A stretch of 64,000 bases of DNA, taken from positions 1,546,501-1,610,500 of the forward strand of contig NZ_CP117445.1 in the NCBI RefSeq assembly GCF_030687715.1, given 5' to 3'. Position numbers and translations under genes: made by a program. Below the pieces are notes generated by a model, which worked only from the letters and a program-made list of their open reading frames with translations, searched no databases and was not told the DNA's origin. Every line of letters begins with the position of its first letter. The first letter of the stretch is position 1. This DNA comes from Pseudomonas sp. FP2196. Lineage in GTDB: Bacteria; Pseudomonadota; Gammaproteobacteria; Pseudomonadales; Pseudomonadaceae. This document shows positions 16,967 through 26,071 of the stretch, piece by piece.

Positions 16967-16995
16967 TTCGCTTTCGGCAAAAGTGTTGTTATGAT
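16967..16995 (+). promoter_or_regulatory. Promoter of tRNA-Ser
   Basis: TTCGCT at 16967-16972, 17 bp, then TATGAT at 16990-16995. A GCGCGCC stretch follows between the -10 and the start of the tRNA, the kind of GC-rich discriminator found at stringently controlled stable-RNA promoters. Confidence 0.65.
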
Positions 16996-17005
16996 GCGCG
17001 CCGTT

Positions 17006-17095
17006 GGAGAGATGCCAGAGTGGCCGAATGGGACGGATTCGAAATCCGTTGTACCTTCACCGGTACCTAGGGTTCGAATCCCTATCTCTCCGCCA
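17006..17095 (+). tRNA. tRNA-Ser (CGA)
   Basis: The 90-nt gene folds as a type II tRNA. The acceptor arms GGAGAGA and TCTCTCC pair over seven bases, followed by discriminator G and an encoded CCA. The anticodon arm GGATT-CGA-AATCC reads the serine codon UCG. A long variable arm (TACCTTCACCGGTA) and the T loop GGTTCGAATCC are visible, as expected for a serine tRNA. Confidence 0.95.
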
Positions 17096-17103
17096 TTACA
17101 TAG

Positions 17104-17139
17104 AAAAAGCCCTGTAGCTGAGAAGTTACGGGGCTTTTT
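17104..17139 (+). terminator. Terminator of tRNA-Ser
   Basis: AAAAAGCCCTGTAGC, a short loop and GTTACGGGGCTTTTT form a stem with a few G-T pairs ending in a run of five T. It lies 8 bp behind the tRNA. Confidence 0.88.
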
Positions 17140-17248
17140 CGTATTTGGGCGAATAGCAAAGTCGGCCAACCGCTATTTTTCGGTTTTTGATCGTCCACTT
17201 CTTGGGTCTTGGTGAAACAGCCTTAACTGCGTCATCAATCCAATACAG

Positions 17249-17284
17249 AAAAGCCCCGTGGATGAAGATCCACGGGGCTTTTTC
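17249..17284. terminator. Bidirectional terminator behind the DUF1508 gene
   Basis: AAAAGCCCCGTGGA, loop TGAAGA, TCCACGGGGCTTTTT gives a perfect stem with A runs on one side and T runs on the other. It lies 25 bp beyond the stop of the minus-strand DUF1508 gene and can also stop plus-strand readthrough from the tRNA. Confidence 0.88.
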
Positions 17285-17308
17285 ATTTGCGGGTTTTATC
17301 TGTCTCAG

Positions 17309-17500
17309 TCAAATCTCCCTAACCGGCGTCTCCCCCGTAGCACCCTTGATCAACTCGATCACGTGCAAACAATCCGCCTTGTTCACGTACGACTCGCCGC
17401 TGGCGATGGTTTCGTGATTGCCTGCGCGCAGCCTCCAGCGCCATTGGCCTTTGCCGGTGCTTGGGGTGCCTCTGGATTGCCTGTAAATCTCGAAATACAT
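17309..17500 (-). CDS. Small DUF1508 protein (YegP-like half)
   Basis: The 63-residue protein starts MYFEIYRQ and contains QWRWRLRAGNHETIASGESYVNK, the core of the DUF1508 module: a strand pair with W-R-W-R-L and a helix starting after NK. YegP of E. coli has two such modules; here there is one, a common form in pseudomonads. The function is not known. It is probably cytosolic. It stands alone, with a strong terminator 25 bp beyond its stop, which supports that it is expressed. Confidence 0.78.
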   Translation of the reverse strand: MYFEIYRQSRGTPSTGKGQWRWRLRAGNHETIASGESYVNKADCLHVIELIKGATGETPVREI

Positions 17501-17712
17501 TCAGTTCGCTCCATGCGATTTGTTCGTGCGACAACCTGTGTGGCGCATCGACGCAAGCCTAGCGCAGGCGGTTATTTTGGCTATCGGACATTTGTTTCCA
17601 ATCGTTCGCGGATGTTTCTGTGCTCCTCTAAATCTCACCTGCTGCGCATGTTGATGGACGGCAGCCCAGTAGACTTTCTACACTGCGGGCAGTCTGGGGA
17701 TGGGGGCAATGG

Positions 17713-18633
17713 ATGAACCGCAATGAACTACGCAAGGCCGATATCAACCTGATGGTGGTGTTCGAGACGTTGATGCTCGAACGCAACGTGACCCGGGCGG
17801 CAGAGAAGCTGTTTCTCGGCCAGCCAACCATCAGTTCGGCGCTCAACCGTTTACGCACGATGCTCAACGATCCGTTGTTTATCCGAGTCGGCCACCGCAT
17901 GGAGCCGACGGCCCGCGCCGAAGATATCTTTCGCCACCTCAAGCCTGCGCTGGATTCGCTGTCAGTGGCGCTGAGCCTGACCCGCGATTTCGATCCGGCG
18001 GTGAGCACCATGACGTTCCGCATCGGTCTGTCCGATGACGTCGAGTTCGGCCTGTTGCCGCCGCTGTTGCGTGCGCTGCGCCAGGAGGCGCCGAATGTGG
18101 TGTTTGTGGTGCAACACGTCGACTACTGGCGGATTCCCGATCTGCTGGCCGCCGGCGACATCACCGTCGGTATCAGCCAGACCCGCGGTCTGCCGGCCAA
18201 TGCCAAGCGCAAACTGCTGCGGCATATCCAGCCAAGCATCCTGCGTGCCGACGCTTCGCCGACACCGCTGACCCTTGATGAATATTGCGCGCGCCCGCAC
18301 GTGCTGGTGTCCCACACGGCCAACGTCAGCGGTTTCGCCGATGAGTGGCTGGCAGAGCTAGGACGTACCCGCCAGGTCGTGCTGTCGGTGCCGCAATACA
18401 GCGCATTGCCGGCGCTGTTGGCCGGCACGGACCTGATCGCCAGCCTGCCGGATTACACGGCCGCAGCCATGGCTACCTCCGGATTGCTGTTCAAGGAGCC
18501 GTTCCCATTCAAGACGCCGACGCTGGACCTGTCGATGGTCTGGCTCAGCCACGTCGACAGCGACCCGGCCGAGCGCTGGTTACGTTCACGGCTTGAAGCG
18601 TTCATGAGCGAGCGGCCGATCACACCGCCCTGA
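17713..18633 (+). CDS. LysR-family transcriptional regulator
   Basis: The 306-residue protein has the LysR winged helix-turn-helix at residues about 8-67 (ADINLMVVFETLMLERNVTRAAEKLFLGQPTISS split by the turn) and an effector-binding domain from about 95 to 300. The DNA-binding part resembles the NodD/LeuO/ToxR-like subgroup. The inducer cannot be read from sequence. It is followed 53 bp downstream by the CHMI-like isomerase on the same strand, so the two could be co-transcribed, though LysR regulators more often face their target. No clear operator was found. Confidence 0.9.
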   Translation: MNRNELRKADINLMVVFETLMLERNVTRAAEKLFLGQPTISSALNRLRTMLNDPLFIRVGHRMEPTARAEDIFRHLKPALDSLSVALSLTRDFDPAVSTMTFRIGLSDDVEFGLLPPLLRALRQEAPNVVFVVQHVDYWRIPDLLAAGDITVGISQTRGLPANAKRKLLRHIQPSILRADASPTPLTLDEYCARPHVLVSHTANVSGFADEWLAELGRTRQVVLSVPQYSALPALLAGTDLIASLPDYTAAAMATSGLLFKEPFPFKTPTLDLSMVWLSHVDSDPAERWLRSRLEAFMSERPITPP

Positions 18634-18686
18634 GCCGGCGCTGTGTTATATGTACGCCCTTTCTGCCGACTGACTGGAGCAACCCA

Positions 18687-19052
18687 ATGCCACACCTGCA
18701 CATGGAATACACCGCCAACCTGCCGCAGTTGAACGCCGACGTTGCGTTGATCCGGCTCAACAACACGTTGGTGGGGTCCGGTCAGTTCGCGGCAGAGTTC
18801 GATATCAAGAGCCGCGCGATCAAGGTGGAAAGCTTCAAGGTCGGTACCGCCATGGGCGAGCGCGCTTTCGTGCATGTGAAGCTGGCGCTGCTCAGCGGCC
18901 GTTCGCCGGAGATCAAGAAGCAGCTTTCGCAAAGCCTGCTGGCAGTGTTGCAGGATCTTTGCGAATGGCCCGCGGGCGTCGAAGTGCAATTGTGTGTCGA
19001 GTTGCTCGATATTGATCGTGAGTCCTACAGCAAAACTGCCATCGGCGTGTAA
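18687..19052 (+). CDS. 5-carboxymethyl-2-hydroxymuconate delta-isomerase-like protein
   Basis: The 121-residue protein matches the CHMI family of the tautomerase superfamily: it begins MPHLHMEYTANL, so removal of Met exposes the catalytic Pro1, and it carries the conserved VGTAMGERAFVHVKLALLSGR segment. CHMI (HpaF) isomerises an intermediate of homoprotocatechuate (4-hydroxyphenylacetate) breakdown and works as a trimer in the cytosol. No other hpa gene lies nearby, so the enzyme may serve a distant pathway or a different tautomerisation. An ACTGGAGC ribosome site precedes the ATG. Confidence 0.85.
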   Translation: MPHLHMEYTANLPQLNADVALIRLNNTLVGSGQFAAEFDIKSRAIKVESFKVGTAMGERAFVHVKLALLSGRSPEIKKQLSQSLLAVLQDLCEWPAGVEVQLCVELLDIDRESYSKTAIGV

Positions 19053-19055
19053 GGC

Positions 19056-19991
19056 TCAGGCTGCTTCCAATTCGCTGCACACCTTGATCACCTGCTCGCG
19101 CAGCCAGACGTTGGCGCTGTCCTGATCAGCGCTCTGGCTCCATTGCATGTCGAGGGTGAACCCCGGCAAGCCATTGGGCGCCTCGCAGTGATTAAACACC
19201 GCTTCGCTGGTCAGTAAACGCTGAATGCGCCGGGGCAGGGTGAGGATGAAGTCGGTGCCGGTGATCATCTTCAACGCAGCGCTGTAGCTGTTCGATCGCG
19301 CCACGATCTGACGCTTCTGCGCCTGCCGTGCCAGCCAGCCATCGACCATGTTGGTGGTGGATGTCCACGGGGTCGGAAACACATGCCGACGCTCGGTGAA
19401 GGCTTGCAGGCTCAGGCGTGGTTCCAGTGGCGTGGCGCGCTTGTCGAAGACGCAGACCAGATCATCTTCGAGCAGCATCCGCGACTTAAGGTCAGTGTGG
19501 TTGCGGTGAAAATGGGGGCCGAAACTGATCACCAGGTCGAGGCTGCCGTCGCGTAACTCGTCGGCCGGCACGTCGGTTTCGAACTTGTGCATGTTGACTA
19601 CCACCGGCAAGTCATCGAAGTCGAAGCGCTTCAACAGACGCGGCAGGATCAGTTGCTCGAAGTATTCCGGGGCGCAGATGTTGAATGTGACGGCTTGTCG
19701 CGTCGGATCAAACACCGGGGCGCCGGCGTGGCACAGGTTGATGCATTCGAGAATTTTCTGCACATGGCCGTACATGCTGCTGGCCTTGTAGGTCGGGCGC
19801 ATGCCGGTACGGGTGTTGATGAACAGTTCGTCTTCGAAACTGGTGCGCAGTTTTTTCAGGCAGTAACTGACGGTGGACTGGCTGACAAACAGCGTTTCCG
19901 AAACATCGGTGACGCTGCTCTGCTCATACACGGCGATAAACACCATGAGATCCTGCATGTCGAGCTTTCGAAGCAAGTTACTGTTCAGCAT
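19056..19991 (-). CDS. LysR-family transcriptional regulator
   Basis: The 311-residue protein has its helix-turn-helix at about residues 11-70 (MQDLMVFIAVYEQSSVTDVSETLFVSQ...TVSYCLKKLRTSF) and an effector domain beginning near 95. I selected ATG 19991 (MLNSNLLRKLDMQDL), because a longer reading frame upstream would add an Arg-rich extension unlike LysR proteins. Its stop lies 3 bp from the CHMI stop, with the genes convergent. The MFS gene upstream on the same strand ends 198 bp away. Targets and inducer are unknown. Confidence 0.88.
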   Translation of the reverse strand: MLNSNLLRKLDMQDLMVFIAVYEQSSVTDVSETLFVSQSTVSYCLKKLRTSFEDELFINTRTGMRPTYKASSMYGHVQKILECINLCHAGAPVFDPTRQAVTFNICAPEYFEQLILPRLLKRFDFDDLPVVVNMHKFETDVPADELRDGSLDLVISFGPHFHRNHTDLKSRMLLEDDLVCVFDKRATPLEPRLSLQAFTERRHVFPTPWTSTTNMVDGWLARQAQKRQIVARSNSYSAALKMITGTDFILTLPRRIQRLLTSEAVFNHCEAPNGLPGFTLDMQWSQSADQDSANVWLREQVIKVCSELEAA

Positions 19992-20189
19992 CCGTTCTGT
20001 CTCACTGTGCTCCTTGCGCTGAGATCCGCGCAAACGTGTGCGAATGATCCTAACGGAACGATGGTGCCAGGAGAACGCCCTGTAGGACATTTCACGGATA
20101 CATGTGGGACAGAAAGTTTTAGGAACACGACGTCATTGATCAATGTGCGCAAAGATGGCCAGAGGCCTCTAGCTCGCGCGCCTCTGCAA

Positions 20190-21374
20190 TCATTGAATAT
20201 GCCGCGCGTACTGCCGGGGATCGAAGCGCAACACCATCAGGAGCATGGCCACCATCACTGCGGTCAGTGCCCACCAAGCCCATTCGAAGCTGCCCAGTTG
20301 ATCGCGAACCATCCCGGCGAGCAGTGGCGAGAGACCGGCAATCAGATACCCAATGCCCTGGACGAATGCAGTCAGGTGCCCGGCGCGCTGAGGATTGTCT
20401 AGGTGGTCGAGCGAGACGATCAGGCTCATCGGGAATAACCCGCCGATGCCCAGGCCCAGCAAGCAGGGCCACAGTAGCCAGAGGTGTTGGGGGCTGAGAG
20501 TCAGGCCGCAGAAACCGGCAATGATCAGGCCGAGCAGAGCCATCAGCACCGCGCGCCGGTCGCGGTTACGGTTGGCGATGGCCGGCACTATCAGTCCGGA
20601 AATAACCTCCATGGCTGTCAGAAAACCCAGCAACAGACCGGCGCTTTCTTCGCTCCATCCTTTCTCGATGTAGTACGGCGCCAACCAGGCGAGCACACAG
20701 GTGTAGGACGCTGTCCCCAGGCCGAAGAAGATTGCGAGTAACCAGGCGCGGGAATTGGCGAAAAACGATTCTTTCTTCGGCATGGCACTCACGGCATTCG
20801 ACAGTGAGGAGCGTTGCGCCCCCCAGAACAGCAACGCCAGCAGTGCCAGCGCCGCCCAAATCGCCAGCCCCACCCGCCAGTGACCGGTTTGCCCCATCAT
20901 CAGCGGGGCGAACGAGGCTGCAAGCGCCGCGCCGCCCATGATCGACGTCACGTACAAGCCCATGCACAGCGCCACGTTATTGGGGAAATGCGACTTGATC
21001 AGCGCCGGCATCAACGCCTGAATCAAGGCAATGCCGATCCCCGCCAACACAGCGCTGACAATCAACTCTGCCGCAGAATCGACAAACAGCCGCGACAGTG
21101 TCGCCAATGCAATGATCAGCAGCGACAGCAGCACCGTGCGCTGTTCACCCAGTCGCTGACTGATGCCGATGCCGAAGAACATCGCCAGACCCATGGCCAT
21201 CACCGGCAGCATGGTCAGCAAAGACGCTAGGCTGAAGCTCAACGCAATGTCGCCGCGAATTGCCGACAGCAGCGGCCCGATTGCCGCCATCGACGGGCGC
21301 AGATTGAGCGCGACTAGAATGATGGCGATCATCAGCCAGACGGCAGGGCGGGCGGTGGCGCGAACGTTTTCCAT
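20190..21374 (-). CDS. CynX/NimT-family MFS transporter
   Basis: The 394-residue protein has twelve predicted membrane helices and the LNLRPSMAAIGPLL N-terminal motif typical of CynX/NimT transporters, a branch of the major facilitator superfamily named after the E. coli cyanate and 2-nitroimidazole proteins. The substrate is unknown here. I placed the start at 21374 (MENVRATARP), 28 residues inside a longer frame, because the extra residues are not family-like. The gene stands upstream of a LysR gene on the same strand. A palindromic repeat and the divergent eptA lie beyond its 5' end. Confidence 0.82.
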   Translation of the reverse strand: MENVRATARPAVWLMIAIILVALNLRPSMAAIGPLLSAIRGDIALSFSLASLLTMLPVMAMGLAMFFGIGISQRLGEQRTVLLSLLIIALATLSRLFVDSAAELIVSAVLAGIGIALIQALMPALIKSHFPNNVALCMGLYVTSIMGGAALAASFAPLMMGQTGHWRVGLAIWAALALLALLFWGAQRSSLSNAVSAMPKKESFFANSRAWLLAIFFGLGTASYTCVLAWLAPYYIEKGWSEESAGLLLGFLTAMEVISGLIVPAIANRNRDRRAVLMALLGLIIAGFCGLTLSPQHLWLLWPCLLGLGIGGLFPMSLIVSLDHLDNPQRAGHLTAFVQGIGYLIAGLSPLLAGMVRDQLGSFEWAWWALTAVMVAMLLMVLRFDPRQYARHIQ

Positions 21375-21480
21375 CTTCAGGCCTTGGATTGCGGGGCTGA
21401 GGATTAGGCGCTCGATGCCGTCCAAGGGGCAAACCAGAAAATCCATGGCCCCACCCAAAAATCAAATACCCCCGATTCCC

Positions 21481-21560
21481 TGTAGGAGCTGCCGCAGGCT
21501 GCCATCTTTTGATTCTTTAAAAACAAGATCAAAAGGTCGCAGCCTGCGGTAGCTCCTACA
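21481..21560. repeat. Palindromic repeat (GTAGGAGCTGCC family)
   Basis: Inverted pair with arms of about 33 bp: TGTAGGAGCTGCCGCAGGCT on the left and its mismatched reverse complement AGCCTGCGGTAGCTCCTACA on the right, with an A/T-rich centre. Both arms carry the ATCTTTTGAT/ATCAAAAGGT inner segment. Confidence 0.85.
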
Positions 21561-21583
21561 GGGGAGCGTAGTGTTCGCTGAAC

Positions 21584-21601
21584 GAGAACTGAATCATTCT
21601 C
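21584..21601. promoter_or_regulatory. Fur-box-like inverted element before eptA
   Basis: GAGAACTGAATCATTCTC has arms GAGAA and TTCTC, and its right half AATCATTCTC differs from the Fur consensus half AATCATTATC by one base. The left half is poor. It lies 160 bp before the eptA start. Confidence 0.3.
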
Positions 21602-21760
21602 AAATACTTCACAAGTCTGGATGTAATACCCGGAGCCAACTAATTGTTGGCGTCTTTTTCACAAAAAATTGATGGTTGCGCGCCTAAAGTTTGTCATGCC
21701 CTGGTTAATGAATTTTTCACAGTTAGCCACCGCTCTTCTTTTCAGGAATTGCCAACCTCT

Positions 21761-23410
21761 ATGTTGAAGTTAAAAGTCGTGCGCCCGGAATGGGTGACGT
21801 TGATTGCCAGCGCCTTTCTTTTGCTCGGCTTCAACTTTGTGCTCTGGCAGCACCTCTTCGAGATTACCGCCGCAGACGGCAAGGGCATCGCCATGCGCGT
21901 GGCTTTCGGGGTGATGATCTTCGCGGCGTTCAACATCGTGCTGACGTTTCTGGCCTTTCGTCCGCTGCTTAAACCGGTGCTGACGTTGATGTTTTTGATC
22001 AGCGCCGGTGTGGCTTATTTCATGAGCCAATATGGCGTGATGATTGACGCGGGCATGTTGCGCAATTTTGCCGAAACCAATGTCACGGAAGTGCGTGATC
22101 TGCTGTCTTTGAAGTTGTTTGCTTATATATTCTTGCTTGGAGTTTTACCGTCCTGGTTGTTATGGAAAGTTCCGGTCAGCTATCGTCGCTGGCATCAGGA
22201 GTTGTTCAGCAAAGTTATCGTCAGCGTGGCCTCGGTTGCGGTCATCGGTGGTGTGGCGCTGGCGAACTATCAAGGCCTGTCGTCGCTGTTTCGCAATCAC
22301 CATGAATTGCGTTTGATGCTGGTGCCGAGCAACTACATCGGCGCCTCGGCCGGCTACCTGCGTGAGCAGGTTGTCTCAGCGCAGCAACCCTTCGTCAAGA
22401 TCGGCGAAGACGCGCAGCGCAACCCGGATCTGCATCTTCAGCCGCGCAAATCCCTGACCGTGCTGGTGGTGGGTGAAAGCGCGCGTGCCGAGAACTTCGG
22501 CATTCTCGGCTACGACCGAGACACCACGCCGCAGCTGGACAAGGAAGCGGGGCTGATCGCTTTCACCGACGTGCATTCCTGCGGCACTGAAACGGCCGTC
22601 TCGGTGCCATGCATGTTCTCCAACATGGGCCGCAAGGATTACGACGCCAGTAAAGCGAAGAACGAAGAAGGCCTGCTCGATGTGCTCAAGCGTGCCGGCA
22701 TCGACGTGATCTGGCGCGATAACCAGTCCGGCTGCAAGGGCACTTGTGATCGTGTCACCTTGCAGGATGTCAGCAATTTGAAAGACCCGACGCTGTGCGC
22801 CAACAGTGAATGCCGCGACGAAATCCTGCTGCAAGGTCTGCAAAGCTTTATCGATCATCTGGACAAGGACACCGTGTTGGTCCTGCACCAGATGGGCAGC
22901 CACGGTCCGGAGTACTTCAAGCGATATCCAAAGGAGTACGAGCACTTCACGCCTGTCTGTGAAAGCAATGCACTGAACAATTGCAGCCGCGAAAGTATCG
23001 TCAACGGTTACGACAATACGCTGGTCTACACCGACCATGTGCTGTCGAGCCTGATTGATGTGTTGCGTAACAATCAGGACAAAGTTGATACCGCGATGTT
23101 GTACCTGTCCGATCACGGCGAGTCGCTGGGCGAGTACAACCTGTTCCTGCACGGCACGCCTTACATGCTCGCGCCGGAGCAACAGAAACATGTCGCGATG
23201 CTGGCCTGGTTCTCCGACAACTATCAGAAAGCCTATTCGGTCGACACCCATTGTCTGCAAATGAGCCGCGACAAACCGCTGAGCCAGGACAACCTGTTCC
23301 ATTCGATGCTTGGCCTGCTGGAAGTGCGCAGCAAGGTGTATCAGCCGGGGCTGGATATGTTCGCCGGTTGCCGTGGTGCAGTGATCGACGGCGTGCTGGC
23401 CAAGGACTGA
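21761..23410 (+). CDS. eptA: Lipid A phosphoethanolamine transferase
   Basis: The 549-residue inner-membrane enzyme moves phosphoethanolamine from phosphatidylethanolamine to lipid A, which lowers the negative charge and raises polymyxin resistance. Five membrane helices occupy about residues 10-170; the periplasmic sulfatase-like domain follows, with metal residue Glu239 (VVGESARAENFG), the nucleophile threonine in CGTETAVSVPCMF (about residues 274-286) and the late metal motif YLSDHGESLGEYN. Cysteines in SGCKGTCD and other pairs suggest disulfides, as in EptA. I chose ATG 21761; the frame extends 39 codons upstream but without family likeness. Confidence 0.92.
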   Translation: MLKLKVVRPEWVTLIASAFLLLGFNFVLWQHLFEITAADGKGIAMRVAFGVMIFAAFNIVLTFLAFRPLLKPVLTLMFLISAGVAYFMSQYGVMIDAGMLRNFAETNVTEVRDLLSLKLFAYIFLLGVLPSWLLWKVPVSYRRWHQELFSKVIVSVASVAVIGGVALANYQGLSSLFRNHHELRLMLVPSNYIGASAGYLREQVVSAQQPFVKIGEDAQRNPDLHLQPRKSLTVLVVGESARAENFGILGYDRDTTPQLDKEAGLIAFTDVHSCGTETAVSVPCMFSNMGRKDYDASKAKNEEGLLDVLKRAGIDVIWRDNQSGCKGTCDRVTLQDVSNLKDPTLCANSECRDEILLQGLQSFIDHLDKDTVLVLHQMGSHGPEYFKRYPKEYEHFTPVCESNALNNCSRESIVNGYDNTLVYTDHVLSSLIDVLRNNQDKVDTAMLYLSDHGESLGEYNLFLHGTPYMLAPEQQKHVAMLAWFSDNYQKAYSVDTHCLQMSRDKPLSQDNLFHSMLGLLEVRSKVYQPGLDMFAGCRGAVIDGVLAKD

Positions 23411-23432
23411 GCGGGTTTTCACCGGTCAGCTC

Positions 23433-23461
23433 TGTAGGCGCAGCCTGCGGCAGCTCCTACA
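23433..23461. repeat. Short palindromic repeat (GTAGGAGCTGCC family, degenerate)
   Basis: TGTAGGCGCAGCCTGCGGCAGCTCCTACA is a compact inverted repeat in which the two arms almost touch; it is a shrunken copy of the element at 21481. It follows the eptA stop by 22 bp and may act as a transcription end hairpin. Confidence 0.65.
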
Positions 23462-23600
23462 CGTTACGGGCCTGTCTGTTTTCTCTGTCAGACTATTCTT
23501 TCTCTCTGGCAGGACATTTCGTTACAGCTCTTGCCCTTCGCAGGCGCGTAAATCGCCAGTGGCGATATATACTGCGCGCCATTCTTCAAGGGAGAGCCGT

Positions 23601-24734
23601 GTGGCCATCGATATTCACTGGATTCGCGACAACGAAAGCCTCGCGCAATTTTGCGCCGAGTGGCAGCAGCTGCCTTTCGTGGCCCTCGACACCGAATTCA
23701 TGCGGGTCGACACCTTCTACCCGATTGCCGGCCTGTTGCAGGTTGGTGACGGCAAACGCGCTTACCTGATTGATCCGCTGACCATCAATGCCTGGCAACC
23801 GCTGGCCGCACTGCTGGAAAACCCGGCGGTGCTCAAAGTCTTGCACGCGTGCAGCGAAGATCTCGAAGTCCTGCTGCGCCTGACCGGCAGCCTGCCGTCA
23901 CCGATGTTCGACACCCAACTGGGCGCCGCTTATCTGAACCTCGGGTTCTCGATGGGCTATTCGCGGTTGGTGCAGGCCGTGCTCGGCATCGAATTGCCAA
24001 AAGGCGAAACCCGCTCCGACTGGCTGCAGCGTCCGTTGTCCGACACGCAAATCAGCTACGCCGCCGAAGATGCCGTGCATCTGGCAGAGGTTTTCGTACA
24101 ACTGCGGCCGAAACTGTCTGACGAAAAATTTGCCTGGGTGCTGGAGGACGGCGCCGAACTGGTCGCCAACCTGCGCCGGGAAACCGACCCGTACGAGGTT
24201 TATCGCGAGGCCAAACTGGCGTGGAAACTGTCCCGTGCGCAACTGGCCGTGTTGCGCGAGCTGTGCGCCTGGCGCGAGCGCGAAGCCCGCGCCCGCGACC
24301 TGCCGCGCAACCGTATCGTCCGTGAGCACTCGCTGTGGCCGCTGGCCCGCACGCAACCGGACTCCCTCAGTGCGCTGGGCAAGATTGAAGACATGCACCC
24401 GCGTACCGTGCGTCAGGACGGCGAATTTCTGCTTGATCTGATCAAGCGCTCTGGCAGTGTGGGGCCTGATCAATGGCCGCCCGCCGTGCCGGAGCCGTTG
24501 CCGATCGAAGCGGCTGCGCTGATCAAGCAGCTGCGCGCCCTGGGGCAGGCCGAGGCCGAGCGCCTGGATATCGCGCCAGAACTGATGCTGCGCAAGAAAA
24601 CCCTCGAAGCGCTGGTCAAAAGCGGCTTTCCCGAGGGTCCTTACCAATTGCCTGAGTCGCTGCGTGGCTGGCGCCGCGAACTCATGGGCCAGAAGCTGCT
24701 CGACAGCCTGGCCACCGCCGGAGAACAGCCTTGA
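23601..24734 (+). CDS. rnd: Ribonuclease D
   Basis: The 377-residue 3'-5' exonuclease matures tRNA and other small RNAs. It has the DEDD nuclease domain, with Asp30 and Glu32 in [14 protein letters not shown] and further acidic residues in later motifs ([21 protein letters not shown]), then an HRDC domain (about 210-290). Translation appears to start at GTG 23601, giving the family-typical [11 protein letters not shown]; a GGGAGAG ribosome site precedes it. ycgL starts inside the last codons (4-bp overlap), a conserved coupling in pseudomonads. Confidence 0.94.
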   Translation: MAIDIHWIRDNESLAQFCAEWQQLPFVALDTEFMRVDTFYPIAGLLQVGDGKRAYLIDPLTINAWQPLAALLENPAVLKVLHACSEDLEVLLRLTGSLPSPMFDTQLGAAYLNLGFSMGYSRLVQAVLGIELPKGETRSDWLQRPLSDTQISYAAEDAVHLAEVFVQLRPKLSDEKFAWVLEDGAELVANLRRETDPYEVYREAKLAWKLSRAQLAVLRELCAWREREARARDLPRNRIVREHSLWPLARTQPDSLSALGKIEDMHPRTVRQDGEFLLDLIKRSGSVGPDQWPPAVPEPLPIEAAALIKQLRALGQAEAERLDIAPELMLRKKTLEALVKSGFPEGPYQLPESLRGWRRELMGQKLLDSLATAGEQP

Positions 24735-25024
24735 AACGTATTTGCTCCATTTACCAAAGCTCGAAACGCAGCGGCATGTACCTTTACGTGCTCAAAAGCG
24801 ATGCGCTTGAGCGCGTGCCAGAAGCACTGATGCTGGCCTTCGGCAAACCGAAACACTCGTTCGATCTGGTGTTGTCGCCGGAGCGCAAGCTGGCCAGTGA
24901 AGACATCGTCTTGGTCCTGGAAAACCTCGACAAGCAGGGCTATCACCTGCAAATGCCACCGGCCGAGGACGAGTACATCGAGCACTTGCCCGAAGAGTTG
25001 CTGCGACGCAACGACCCGGTTTGA
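24731..25024 (+). CDS. ycgL: YcgL-family protein
   Basis: The 97-residue protein belongs to the YcgL (UPF0745) family: it starts [19 protein letters not shown] and carries [18 protein letters not shown]. The structure is known as a small alpha/beta fold, but the function is not. TTG 24731 overlaps the rnd stop by four bases, so translation is probably coupled to rnd. A GC-rich hairpin (25030-25049) with no T run lies behind it. Confidence 0.85.
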   Translation: MKRICSIYQSSKRSGMYLYVLKSDALERVPEALMLAFGKPKHSFDLVLSPERKLASEDIVLVLENLDKQGYHLQMPPAEDEYIEHLPEELLRRNDPV

Positions 25025-25129
25025 TCGACGAGGCCCTGTTCTGGGCCTCTGCTAACCCTGGAACTGTTTTTACCGCGATGGCCGCCCTGAATCCGGCGGC
25101 CATCTGCACGGTTTGCGAAAGGTTTGAAG

Positions 25130-26062
25130 ATGCGCGTTCTGATTGCTGAACACGACCACGCGATATACGCCCGGCTGCTGCAACACGCAGCGCCGGAACT
25201 CGAAGTGCTGACCAGCGGCGACTCCGCTGAACTGGCCCGCAAGGCCGCCGATTGCCCGGTGTGGCTGGGGCAGCCGGATCTGCTCGCGACCCTGTTGCGT
25301 CAGGGCCATCAACCGCAATGGCTGCAATCGACTTGGGCCGGCATCACGCCGCTGCTCGCCGACGGCCTGCGCCGGGATTACCGCTTGACCCGCGCGGTGG
25401 GGATTTTTGGCCAGGTGATGGCCGAATACGTGCTGACTTACATGCTCGGCCACGAACGGGAAGTGCTGGCGCGACTGGTCAGCCAGGTCGAGCGCAAGTG
25501 GGACAACCGCACCGGCCAGAGCCTGGTCGGGCGCAAGGTGCTGATTGTCGGCACCGGTGATATTGGCCAAAGCGTAGCGCAGTTTCTGTTGCCGTTCGGC
25601 GTCGAACTGTACGGCATCGCCAGCAGCGCACGCGAGCAGGCACCGTTTGTTGAAATCGGCTCGATGGCTGATCTGCCACGGCTGGTGGGCGAAGTGGATT
25701 ACGTGGTCAATCTGCTGCCGAACACGGCGCATACCCACGACATCTACGACGCAGCGCTGTTCAAACAATTCAAGCCGACCGGGTTGTTCATCAACGTCGG
25801 GCGCGGCGTGGCGGTGGTTGATGCGGATCTGGTGGAAGCCCTGAAGGAAGGGCATCTGGCGGGCGCGGTGATCGACGTTTGCCGTCAGGAACCGTTGCCG
25901 CAACGTCATCCGTTCTGGACGGCGTGGGGCCTGCTGCTGACGGGTCACAGCTCGGCACCGACGTCACCGGCGTTGATGGTGCAGTTGTTTGTCGAGAACC
26001 TGAAGGCGTATCAGGCGGGCGAAGCGTTGCGCGGGGAAGTGGATTTCAACCGCGGGTATTGA
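25130..26062 (+). CDS. D-2-hydroxyacid dehydrogenase (GhrA-like)
   Basis: The 310-residue NAD(P)-dependent oxidoreductase has the dinucleotide fold motif GTGDIGQSVAQFL (about residues 142-154), an Arg in NVGRGVAVVDADL and the catalytic Glu/His pair region (ICRQEPLPQRHPFW). Family members reduce glyoxylate, hydroxypyruvate or related 2-oxoacids. The exact substrate cannot be told here. I used ATG 25130, two codons after a TTG, with GAAAGG before it. In P. aeruginosa the same gene follows rnd-ycgL. Confidence 0.88.
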   Translation: MRVLIAEHDHAIYARLLQHAAPELEVLTSGDSAELARKAADCPVWLGQPDLLATLLRQGHQPQWLQSTWAGITPLLADGLRRDYRLTRAVGIFGQVMAEYVLTYMLGHEREVLARLVSQVERKWDNRTGQSLVGRKVLIVGTGDIGQSVAQFLLPFGVELYGIASSAREQAPFVEIGSMADLPRLVGEVDYVVNLLPNTAHTHDIYDAALFKQFKPTGLFINVGRGVAVVDADLVEALKEGHLAGAVIDVCRQEPLPQRHPFWTAWGLLLTGHSSAPTSPALMVQLFVENLKAYQAGEALRGEVDFNRGY

Positions 26063-26071
26063 GTTGTTATG

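Larger units (their letters stand above)
21375..21760. other. Intergenic region between cynX-like gene and eptA
   Basis: These 386 bp hold a large palindromic repeat (21481-21560), a short inverted element that resembles a Fur box (21584-21601) and the leader of eptA, which is A/T-rich from 21590 onward. I see no gene. Confidence 0.6.

Noticed and set aside
17006..17095. tRNA-Ser as an integration site for a genomic island
   Set aside because: No integrase gene and no second copy of the tRNA 3' end are seen in the following kilobases; downstream genes look like ordinary chromosome.
17501..17712. A gene between the DUF1508 gene and the LysR gene
   Set aside because: Short overlapping frames on both strands lack ribosome sites and motifs; the gap more likely holds the two divergent promoters.
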